A DNA stretch of 64,000 nt. Source: Paraburkholderia nodosa DSM 21604. Its GTDB lineage: Bacteria; Pseudomonadota; Gammaproteobacteria; Burkholderiales; Burkholderiaceae. The translations under genes and the position numbers were made by a program. The notes below the pieces were generated by a model. It had not been told where the DNA came from. It saw only the letters and a list, made by a program, of their open reading frames with translations, and did not search any database. Shown here piece after piece: positions 47,219 through 54,123 of the stretch; the stretch's first letter is position 1; every line of letters starts with the position of its first letter. The DNA lies in assembly GCF_000519185.1 (NCBI RefSeq), contig NZ_JAFA01000010.1:148785-212784 (forward strand), written 5' to 3'.

Positions 47219-47617
47219 GTTTCTATGACTGTTTTGTGTGTGGCGAATAATAAAAGCCATTGTTCGGCAATTTCGCACCAAAAAATGCGGAAAATCGCCG
47301 TTTAAATGGCCAATCGGGAATGACGTTTAAATTAACATCAAATAAAGAATTGCGTGCGGCCCTGCGATTAGCGGGGTCGATAAAAGGGTTATGAATGGAA
47401 TGTGACGTGGCCTGCCGCGCGCCGCGCCGACGGGGCAGAGATTATGTCATTTCAGCGCCGGAAAAATAAACGTTATTTTCCGGGGACAAATGAGGCATCG
47501 AATCGATGCTTATGCCTGTCGCTGGATAGCAGGTTGAGGGCGCCGGGAAAGCGCCCGGTGAGGCATTGCCGGAAACCGGTCTTTTAAGTCAGGCTCGGCG
47601 CTTGCAGGCGCCCGGGT
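47219..47617. other. 399-bp AT-rich intergenic region
   Basis: The composition is much richer in A+T than its surroundings. It contains CCGGAAAA-N10-TTTTCCGG (47458-47483), a hairpin with T-rich ends on both strands and a good bidirectional terminator candidate, and a GGGCGC/GCGCCC stem near 47,538-47,556. No gene is seen. Confidence 0.5.
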
Positions 47618-47698
47618 TCAGAACCGCGTCTGCACGCCCACGCGGGCGATGAACTGGTTAGGACCACTCGACGTACCATCGGGGTCGAGCGCGCCGAT
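47618..47698 (-). pseudogene. C-terminal remnant of an outer-membrane porin
   Basis: In one minus-strand frame the last 26 codons read EIGALDPDGTSSGPNQFIAR followed by VGVQTRF and a stop. A final beta strand ending in F, preceded by NQFIARVG, is the outer-membrane assembly signal of Burkholderiaceae porins. Upstream in this frame there is no porin sequence; a diguanylate cyclase gene occupies the place in another frame. It is a leftover of a porin gene cut by rearrangement near 47,700. Confidence 0.6.
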
Positions 47699-47699
47699 C

Positions 47700-48860
47700 T
47701 CAAGACGCGGGCCGTTCGACCGCCGCGACGGGTTCGCCCGGCGCCTTCTCGCGCTTGACGGCATACATCGCGAGATCGGCGCGGCGCAAGACTTGATCGA
47801 CGTCCAGGTCGTCCGCCGCCACCGTCGTGAAGCCCACGCTCGCCCCAACGCTCACCAGCAGCCCCGGCGCAAGCTCGAACGGCCGCTCGATCGCTTCGGT
47901 CACGAAGCTGGCCCAATCGCGCGGCGCCCTGTCCACCTGAGAATCGACGATGACGAATTCGTCGCCGCCCATGCGGGCGACCCACGCGCCCGCGCTGGCG
48001 AGCATGCGCAGACGGCTCGCGACCTGCACGAGCAGCATGTCGCCGGCCTTGTGGCCATGCGCGTCGTTGACGAGCTTGAAGCCGTCGAGGTCGACGAAGA
48101 ACACCGTCATGCCCGCCTTGAGGGGCGAGGCGCTCGCGGGTCCGGCTGCGCTGAACAGGCCATCGCGGTTCAGCAGTCCCGTGAGGGCGTCATGGCGCGC
48201 GCGATGGCTGTTTTCCCGTTCGGCCTTCATCGTCGAGATGAGCATGGCGTTCAGGTGGCGCGCGGCGGCGCTCATGGCGAACAGATAGAAGGGAATTTGC
48301 AGGAGCGTGAGCAGGAGCACTGGCTCGCCGCCCAGCAGCGCGCCAATGCAGCACGGGCCGAGCGAGAGGCAGATCATGACCGCCACCAGTCGCGGCGCCG
48401 CGAAATTGCGGAAGCAGATCCCGCCCACCATGGCGGCGGCGGAGAGAAAGGCGAGCGTAGCGGATACCCAGTCCCCGCTCATGGCGCTGACGAGCGCGCC
48501 ATAGCCGACCGTCGCGCCCCACAGCGGCGCCAGGAGAATATAAAAGTCGGTGGGCGTGCTCTTGCCCTCCCTCGCGCGGCGGCGCGACAGGGTGAGCGTG
48601 GCGAGGCGCACCACGCAGACGAGAATTTCGGCGATGAGCCAGAACTTGAACGGCAGCGTGCCGTGCCGGCGGGCGAGCACCCACGCCACGGCCACGGTAT
48701 TGGATACGCCGCCGAAGAAGATCGGCAAGGTTCCGAACAAGGTGCCGACAAGGGCGACACGGATTTCGTGCGGCGTGTCCTGACCGGGTTCGGTCAACCA
48801 ACGGGCCAGCTTGCCGCGCGGCAAAGAGTAGATTTCGTTGCGGGAGCTCACATGCGTCAC
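47700..48860 (-). CDS. Membrane-anchored diguanylate cyclase
   Basis: 386 residues from the GTG at 48860. Residues about 35-205 contain five or six hydrophobic spans of MASE type (VALVGTLFGTLPIFFGGVSN to LLTLLQIPFYLFAMSA). The C-terminal GGDEF domain (about 220-375) has HDALTGLLNRDG, FFVDLDGFKLVNDAHGHKAG and ARMGGDEFVIVD, so it should synthesise c-di-GMP. There is no RxxD inhibitory site. The start is uncertain: no good ribosome site is visible, and a longer TTG reading reaches 49031. Its stop codon directly abuts the porin remnant. Confidence 0.82.
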   Translation of the reverse strand: MTHVSSRNEIYSLPRGKLARWLTEPGQDTPHEIRVALVGTLFGTLPIFFGGVSNTVAVAWVLARRHGTLPFKFWLIAEILVCVVRLATLTLSRRRAREGKSTPTDFYILLAPLWGATVGYGALVSAMSGDWVSATLAFLSAAAMVGGICFRNFAAPRLVAVMICLSLGPCCIGALLGGEPVLLLTLLQIPFYLFAMSAAARHLNAMLISTMKAERENSHRARHDALTGLLNRDGLFSAAGPASASPLKAGMTVFFVDLDGFKLVNDAHGHKAGDMLLVQVASRLRMLASAGAWVARMGGDEFVIVDSQVDRAPRDWASFVTEAIERPFELAPGLLVSVGASVGFTTVAADDLDVDQVLRRADLAMYAVKREKAPGEPVAAVERPAS

Positions 48861-49010
48861 CGTCGGTCGTACCGCGCGCAAGACGGTTTCGCGTCTCGCG
48901 CCCTGAAAAGTGCGGGTCGTACGGCCGTGCGAAAGCAACGGGCGCCGCCTCCCTACTGCGATAACGGCGGGCTCTAAGGAAAACTTTAGGCAGGCGACGG
49001 GTGGAGAGTC

Positions 49011-49032
49011 ATTGGTTGCGCTAGCAACCAAT
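49011..49032. repeat. Perfect 9-bp inverted repeat
   Basis: ATTGGTTGC-GCTA-GCAACCAAT lies between the ParE-like toxin end and the diguanylate cyclase start. It is a strong hairpin without a T run, so it may be a weak terminator of the toxin-antitoxin transcript or a protein site. Confidence 0.45.
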
Positions 49033-49062
49033 CGAAGATATTGGGCGTGCGCCCTATGCGAT

Positions 49063-49401
49063 TCACATCAAGCGAAGCACGATTCTTTGGAGGAGCGCTT
49101 GCAGGTCGCGTCGCGTGTCGATCACGAGGTGAATAAAAACGGTGTCGTCCCGAACCTGATAGATGATCCGGTTCTTGCCCGCAAGTACCTGTCGAAAAGT
49201 GTCGCCGACAAAGCCTTCGAGTTCGGCAGGCAAGTGGCCGCTCTCCGGAACCTGGCGGATCTGCGCAATGGTGTCCTGGAGTTGAACCGACGTCTGACGC
49301 CAGGTCTCCCATCCCAATGCGCGGACGATATAGCTTCTCAGCTCATCGATGCCGATCCGCGCGGTCGGCAGGACGCGGTACTTCAACAGCGGCGCCTGCA
49401 T
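49063..49401 (-). CDS. RelE/ParE-family toxin
   Basis: 112 residues. The plasmid-stabilisation fold is visible: IDELRSYIVRALGWETWRQT, SGHLPAELEGFVGDTFRQVL, KNRIIYQVRDDTVFIHLVID and TRRDLQALLQ. ParE-type members poison gyrase, RelE-type members cleave mRNA at ribosomes; the R-x-IYQV pattern is common to both, so the target is left open. The ATG overlaps the antitoxin stop by one base (TAATG). Confidence 0.9.
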   Translation of the reverse strand: MQAPLLKYRVLPTARIGIDELRSYIVRALGWETWRQTSVQLQDTIAQIRQVPESGHLPAELEGFVGDTFRQVLAGKNRIIYQVRDDTVFIHLVIDTRRDLQALLQRIVLRLM

Positions 49402-49685
49402 TAGCGAAGCTTTTCCTGGCGGTCGAGCTCGTTGAGTTCTGCAAAGAATTCGTCGCCATCTACGTGGTCCGCACGCTCGATCTGTTTTTGGCCGATGGCC
49501 AGGATCTTCAGCAATGCGAGCGTCTGTTGAGTCGATTCATAGGTTCGCACGTCTTGAACAACGAGCTTCGCTTCGCCGTTCTGCGTGATGATGAGCGGCT
49601 CCCCTGAGTCGGTCAGATCCTTGACGATTTGCGCGGCTTCGCTCTTGAGGTAGCTGATTGGCTTCACGTGATCTGCGAGGTGCAT
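49401..49685 (-). CDS. Phd/YefM-type antitoxin
   Basis: 94 residues. The N-terminal Phd/YefM DNA-binding domain (VKPISYLKSEAAQIVKDLTD, then SGEPLIITQNGEAKLVVQDV) is followed by a C-terminal toxin-binding helix region (ADHVDGDEFFAELNELDRQE). It should neutralise the toxin encoded just after it and repress the operon. ATG 49685 lies 30 bases downstream of a 10-bp palindrome. Confidence 0.92.
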   Translation of the reverse strand: MHLADHVKPISYLKSEAAQIVKDLTDSGEPLIITQNGEAKLVVQDVRTYESTQQTLALLKILAIGQKQIERADHVDGDEFFAELNELDRQEKLR

Positions 49686-49714
49686 GGGGTGCTCCCGTAG
49701 CAAGTCAAACAGGA

Positions 49715-49724
49715 CTAAATTTAG
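49715..49724. promoter_or_regulatory. Palindrome in the toxin-antitoxin promoter
   Basis: CTAAATTTAG is a perfect 10-bp palindrome 29 bases upstream of the antitoxin start, in an AT-rich stretch also containing GATAAT on the minus strand. It is a candidate autoregulatory operator. Confidence 0.4.
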
Positions 49725-49768
49725 ACTATTATCGGTCCGATTGCACGCACTGCTTTTTAGGGGCTGGG

Positions 49769-50653
49769 TTAAACGGTTCGCAACGCCGCGCCATCCAGCA
49801 CATAACGCGCAAAAAGAAAGTCCCGAATGCCGCTGACCGCATCGCCGGCGAAATCGAGCGCGACGAAATACGCCGGGCCGCCAGCCGGATCGTGGCGGTC
49901 GAACACCACAATGACGGGCCGCCCATCCACACATGCCGCTTCGAAGCGCCACTGTTCGGCGAGTGCGTACCGGTGCAGGTATTCGCCCACCTTGTCCCGG
50001 CCTTTCACGCGCAGACGGTTCACGAGGTCGAGTTGCACGTCGTCCGCCAGCATCGATCGCAGCGTGTCGAAGTCGCGCGCGTTGAAGCACGCCACATACC
50101 GTTCGAGCCGGCTGCGCTCCGCTTCGGCGAGCGCCGGCCCCGCCGGTGGCTCCGGCTGCGCGCCCAGTTCCCGCAGACGGGCACGCCCTCGCTGCAGCGC
50201 CGACTTCGCAGCGGGAAGGCTCGTCTCCATCACCTCGCCGACCTCCTCCAGCGAATACCCGAGCACATCCTTGAGGATCACCGCGCAACGCTGGGGCGGC
50301 GCAAGATGCATGAACGTATGCAAACTCGCCGCCGCGATCTCGCGATCCTGCTCCACGTCGCCCGGCGCCGCAATTGCCTCGTCGATCTCCGGCAGTCGAG
50401 CCGCGCCATGGCGCGCGTGCCGGCGCAGGAAATCCATCGCCGCGTTATGCGCGATGCGGAAAAGCCAGGCCTCCACATTGGTAATCGCGCCGGCGCTGGA
50501 ACGCGCTTCGTAAGCGTTGAGCAGCGTGTCCTGCACCACGTCCTCGCCGTCGATGACCGAACCCGTCATCCTCGCGCAGTAGCGGTGCAGCCTCGGCCGC
50601 AAGGTGCCAAGCAGACTTTCGAAGGCTTCGAGGTTCGTCGGCATGCCCGGCAT
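49769..50653 (-). CDS. ECF sigma factor with SnoaL-like C-terminal domain (SigJ type)
   Basis: 294 residues. Sigma region 2 (about 8-75: LGTLRPRLHRYCARMTGSVI, GEDVVQDTLLNAY, WLFRIAHNAAMDFLRRHAR) and region 4 (about 108-160: CAVILKDVLGYSLEEVGEVM) are followed by a SnoaL-like fold (about 175-290: YVACFNARDFDTLRSMLADD). In the SigJ group the C-terminal domain replaces an anti-sigma factor and may bind a small molecule. It is encoded 27 bases after an SDR gene on the same strand, an arrangement usual for this group. Confidence 0.88.
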   Translation of the reverse strand: MPGMPTNLEAFESLLGTLRPRLHRYCARMTGSVIDGEDVVQDTLLNAYEARSSAGAITNVEAWLFRIAHNAAMDFLRRHARHGAARLPEIDEAIAAPGDVEQDREIAAASLHTFMHLAPPQRCAVILKDVLGYSLEEVGEVMETSLPAAKSALQRGRARLRELGAQPEPPAGPALAEAERSRLERYVACFNARDFDTLRSMLADDVQLDLVNRLRVKGRDKVGEYLHRYALAEQWRFEAACVDGRPVIVVFDRHDPAGGPAYFVALDFAGDAVSGIRDFLFARYVLDGAALRTV

Positions 50654-50680
50654 GAAAGCGCTCCTCGTGGTTGGTGGCGG

Positions 50681-51457
50681 CTAAACGTCCAGCGGCGCGA
50701 TCGGGGTATCGCGCCGGAACCCGTAGGCTACGCCATCGGCGTAGCGCGGATCGGTCAGGAGCGTGGCAACGTCCTCGCCATATTGTTCCGGCTGAAGCGG
50801 CGCGCCGTAGCGCGCCAGATGCGCTTCGACCGTCGTGCCCTCCCGTTCGGCATAGGCCGCAGCAACCGCGCGCCCGAGGCCCGTTACGCCCACGAGTTGA
50901 AGCGGCAACAGGACCTGGAAATGCAGGCCGAGGTCGCGTGTGCGCGCAACGCTATTCGCGTTGTGCGCCATCAGCCAGATCATGCGCTTGGCGCCCATGT
51001 AGCCGCCCGAAAGGCGCATCCCCTCGGGGCGGATGGCCGGCAACGAAAGCACCAGCGCCGCGCCGCTCGAAGCGAGCAGCACGCGGCCGCCTTTGGGCAT
51101 CGGCGCCTTCAATGCGGCCTGGATACCGTGAAGCGTGGCTTTGACGTCGTTGTTCCAGACGATGGAGAAGCTTTCGAAGGTCTGTTCTTCGATCGACCCC
51201 ATCCAGAGCGTCGCCCCGGCATTGAGGACGAGCACCCTGGGGCGCAAGTCCGCGACGAGGCGGTCCATTAACGCCGCGTCCGTCGCGTCTCCCTGTACGG
51301 CTTTCGCGCCCAACTGCTCGACAGCAGCAAGGCCCTCGCTATCTCGCGCCAGAACGGTCACGTTCGCTTGCCTGCGAAGGAACGCCTCCACCATGGCAAG
51401 CCCCAATCCCCGGCTGCCCCCGGTAATCAGCACCGTTTGATCCTGAATCGTCTCCAT
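50681..51457 (-). CDS. Short-chain dehydrogenase/reductase
   Basis: 258 residues. TVLITGGSRGLGLAMVEAFL gives the NAD(P)-binding G-x3-G-x-G motif; VLNAGATLWMG corresponds to the NAG motif; the SASSG-like strand LLASSGAALV and YMGAK supply the catalytic Ser, Tyr and Lys. The segment PEGMRLSGGYMGAKRMIWLM has an extended loop before the catalytic Tyr. It is the first gene of a two-gene unit with the SigJ-like sigma factor and is probably its physiological target. The substrate is unknown. Confidence 0.85.
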   Translation of the reverse strand: METIQDQTVLITGGSRGLGLAMVEAFLRRQANVTVLARDSEGLAAVEQLGAKAVQGDATDAALMDRLVADLRPRVLVLNAGATLWMGSIEEQTFESFSIVWNNDVKATLHGIQAALKAPMPKGGRVLLASSGAALVLSLPAIRPEGMRLSGGYMGAKRMIWLMAHNANSVARTRDLGLHFQVLLPLQLVGVTGLGRAVAAAYAEREGTTVEAHLARYGAPLQPEQYGEDVATLLTDPRYADGVAYGFRRDTPIAPLDV

Positions 51458-51618
51458 CCTGCCCTCCTGTCTGGTCGAAGCCGGCACCCTCTGCGACCGG
51501 CATGCTAAAGACGGATGGGGAGGTGAAAACGGATCGGTGCGCTCAAAAAATTTTTCGGGTCCGGGAAACGATCGATATCGGGAACGCGTGCGAACGCGGG
51601 CGTTCCGCGGCGTGGCCG

Positions 51619-52245
51619 CTAACGGGCGACGATGATCGTCATCTCCGATTCGTACTTGATCCGCACGTGGCTATGGTGCTTGAGGGACTGCATCACTTCG
51701 ATCAGGTCCGGGCGGCTGACCCGAACGGAGCGGGCCGTGCCGGACTTGTCCACGACGGTCAGGAGGTTGAGCTTGCGGTCGACGCCGGTGACTTGCGCCA
51801 CGCCGCTGAAGACCCGAAGCACCTGGAAGTTTTCCTGGTCTGCGCCGGAGGAATGCTGGGTCATCGTTGCCGTGTGGGTCAGGCGCGTGACCGCTGCGCC
51901 CTCGGCAGGCGTCAATCCGGTGACGTACGGCTCCATGTAGTGGGTCGTCAGCTTGTCGCCGACCCGGATGACCTTGAGCACGTCGAGATGATCTTTCACA
52001 TTGAAGCTCAGGTCGTCGTGACCCGGCACGGTTACGACGACAAGTGCATTCTTCTGATCGATCAAACTGATGGTGCCGCTTTCCGTGTCGACGGATGCCC
52101 CGGCCGGCACGGCCTCCGAGGCGGCGGAGGCGCCCTCGCCAGCAGCGCGGCACAGCGGCGCCGAGGCGGCAAAGAGGCCGCAGACGACGGCGGAGAGCGC
52201 CAGGCCGCGTGCGAACGCAATGCGCGTATTCGATCGGTAGAGCAT
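51619..52245 (-). CDS. Exported protein of unknown function, 208 aa
   Basis: A signal peptide (FARGLALSAVVCGLFAASAP, cleavage near SAPLCRA, residue 34) leads into a beta-rich periplasmic domain: VDTESGTISLIDQKNALVVV, DDLSFNVKDHLDVLKVIRVG and RKLNLLTVVDKSGTARSVRV. Two similar halves ('V..VD....L.TV.....') suggest small OB-like or SH3-like barrels, similar to cupredoxin-free domains seen near metal resistance genes. No family is assigned. ATG 52245 follows AGGGGA. It is a single gene. Confidence 0.65.
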   Translation of the reverse strand: MLYRSNTRIAFARGLALSAVVCGLFAASAPLCRAAGEGASAASEAVPAGASVDTESGTISLIDQKNALVVVTVPGHDDLSFNVKDHLDVLKVIRVGDKLTTHYMEPYVTGLTPAEGAAVTRLTHTATMTQHSSGADQENFQVLRVFSGVAQVTGVDRKLNLLTVVDKSGTARSVRVSRPDLIEVMQSLKHHSHVRIKYESEMTIIVAR

Positions 52246-52386
52246 GGTAGTCCCCTTGAAACGATCAGGTGCCACGCTTGCTGCGCCGGTCAGGGACCAT
52301 GGCGTGTGCTCTCGGAGCCTAACACCGCAGGACGCCCCGGCCATCGGACTTTGGTCCTATAGGGTCAAGTCCGGGGCCGAGGCTGA

Positions 52387-53271
52387 TCAACGCGCGAAGG
52401 CCACCGCACAGTTGGCCGGCGCCTGCCCCGGCACCGGCGAGCGGAACGTGAACAAGCCGCCCGCCAGCGGCTGCTTCTCGCGCTCGGCTGCCGTGAGCCC
52501 CTTCCACGCGGTGGAAACGTACACGGTCTTCAGATCGTCCCCGCCGAACGCGAGCTTCGTGATGTTCGCGCAGGGAAACACGATCTGACCGGCCAGTTCG
52601 CCCTCGGGAGAATAGCGGTCGATGCGCCAGCCGCCGAATAGCGCGACCCACACGTAACCCTCGGCGTCCACCGCCATACCGTCCGGGTGCCCGTCACCGG
52701 CAATTGCGGTGAAGAGGCGCTTGCCCGAGAGCGTGCCGTCAATCGCGACGTCGAACGCATACACGACGCGACGCATCGTGTCGTTGTGATAGAGCGTGCG
52801 GCCGTCCGGACTCATGGCCGGGCCGTTGGTGATCACGTAGCCGCTGTCCTGTGCGCTCAACACCGCACCTGCGTCCACGCGATACAGCGTGCCGCTCGGC
52901 GCTTCCTCGCCATCGTCCATCGAGCCGAACCACAGGCGGCCGCGCGCATCGGCGAAACCGTCGTTGAGGCGATTGCCCGGCAAATGCGGCTCGACATCCA
53001 TCAGCTTGTCGAATTCGCCGCTCACGGCGTCGAAACGATACAGGCCGTCAGGCAGGCCGCACACGAATACCCGGTCCCCTAGCGGCGCGATGAAGCCGAC
53101 CTGGTCGGGCGCGTACCACGTCGTGCGCTCCCCGGTCGTGACCACGAAGCGATGAATCCGGCGGCCCTTGATATCGACGAAATAGACTGCGTTTTCCGCG
53201 GCCTGCCAGAGCGGCCCTTCGGCCAGCTCCGCGCCGACCGGCCATACGCACACGGGATGCGGCATCGTCAT
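52387..53271 (-). CDS. SMP-30/gluconolactonase-family lactonase (probable xylonolactonase)
   Basis: 294 residues forming a six-bladed propeller. Metal-site residues of the family are visible: Glu18 (AELAEGPLW), Asn in NRLNDGFADARGRLWFG and in YVITNGPAMSPDGRTLYH, and Asp in GHPDGMAVDAEGYVWVALFG. It should open the lactone formed by the sugar dehydrogenase encoded just before it. Its start overlaps that gene's stop (ATGA). It is the last gene of the sugar operon inside this cluster. The xylono-1,4-lactone assignment rests on the dehydrogenase. Confidence 0.87.
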   Translation of the reverse strand: MTMPHPVCVWPVGAELAEGPLWQAAENAVYFVDIKGRRIHRFVVTTGERTTWYAPDQVGFIAPLGDRVFVCGLPDGLYRFDAVSGEFDKLMDVEPHLPGNRLNDGFADARGRLWFGSMDDGEEAPSGTLYRVDAGAVLSAQDSGYVITNGPAMSPDGRTLYHNDTMRRVVYAFDVAIDGTLSGKRLFTAIAGDGHPDGMAVDAEGYVWVALFGGWRIDRYSPEGELAGQIVFPCANITKLAFGGDDLKTVYVSTAWKGLTAAEREKQPLAGGLFTFRSPVPGQAPANCAVAFAR

Positions 53272-54035
53272 TCTCCGTACCATCCCGCATCGACGAAGTA
53301 ATCGCGCCCGGAGCAGCGCGAGGCGTCGTCGGATGCGAGGAACAAGGCCATGCGGGCGACGTGCTCGGGCTCGATGCGCAACTGCAGACACTGACCCGCG
53401 ACGACCTTCGCCTCGCTCTCCTGCGTTTGCCACAGGTTCATCTGCCGCGGCGTTTTCACGGCGCCCGGGATGATGCAATTCACCCGAATGCCCGCGCCGC
53501 CCAGATCGCGCGCGAGGCCACGCGTCAGACCTTCAATGCCGGCCTTCGCGGTCAGGTAGATCGGCAGGTTCGGCAAGGCGACGTGCCACGACACCGAACC
53601 GAAGTTCAGGATCACGCCGCGTCCCGCCTGGCGCATGCCTCGCGCGGCGGCCTGCGCGCAGAAGAACTGGTGGCGCAGGTTGACGGCGATACGCTGGTCC
53701 CAGTAGCTCGCGGTCAGCTCGCCGATATCATGCCGGTCGTCGTTGCCCGCGTTGTTCACGAGCACGTCGATCGGGCCCGCGGTATCGACGATCGACGCGA
53801 ACACGCTTTCGATCTCGTCCACGCTGCACAGGTCGCAGCGCTTGAACAGCGGCGGATGCTTCGCATGACGAATCTTTTCTTGAAGAGCGAGCGAATCGTG
53901 TTCGGCCACGTCGAGGAAGAATACGCGCGCGCCCTGCTGTGCGAATGCCTCCACGACCGCAGCGCCAATCCCGCTGCCGCCGCCGGTGATTACGACGGTT
54001 TTGTCCGCCAGGCTCGGATAGATTGCGTACGACAT
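53268..54035 (-). CDS. SDR sugar dehydrogenase, D-xylose (aldose) 1-dehydrogenase-like
   Basis: 255 residues. The N-terminus SYAIYPSLADKTVVITGGGS, then VLVNNAGNDDRHDIGELTAS and VNLRHQFFCAQA, are very close to the Caulobacter xylose dehydrogenase of the oxidative xylose pathway. Catalytic Ser147, Tyr160 and Lys164 are present, and Asp42 at the end of strand 2 favours NAD+. It oxidises the aldose to its lactone, which the overlapping SMP-30 gene would hydrolyse. It lies 88 bases after the GH3 gene. L-arabinose is a possible alternative substrate. Confidence 0.88.
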   Translation of the reverse strand: MSYAIYPSLADKTVVITGGGSGIGAAVVEAFAQQGARVFFLDVAEHDSLALQEKIRHAKHPPLFKRCDLCSVDEIESVFASIVDTAGPIDVLVNNAGNDDRHDIGELTASYWDQRIAVNLRHQFFCAQAAARGMRQAGRGVILNFGSVSWHVALPNLPIYLTAKAGIEGLTRGLARDLGGAGIRVNCIIPGAVKTPRQMNLWQTQESEAKVVAGQCLQLRIEPEHVARMALFLASDDASRCSGRDYFVDAGWYGE

Positions 54036-54123
54036 CAGATATTCCAGTGTTGACTTGTCAGAACCCAACCAGGGCGGCGAGCCGCAGATGGCTCGCCGCC
54101 CTGACCTGCCGCTTTGCTTCCCG

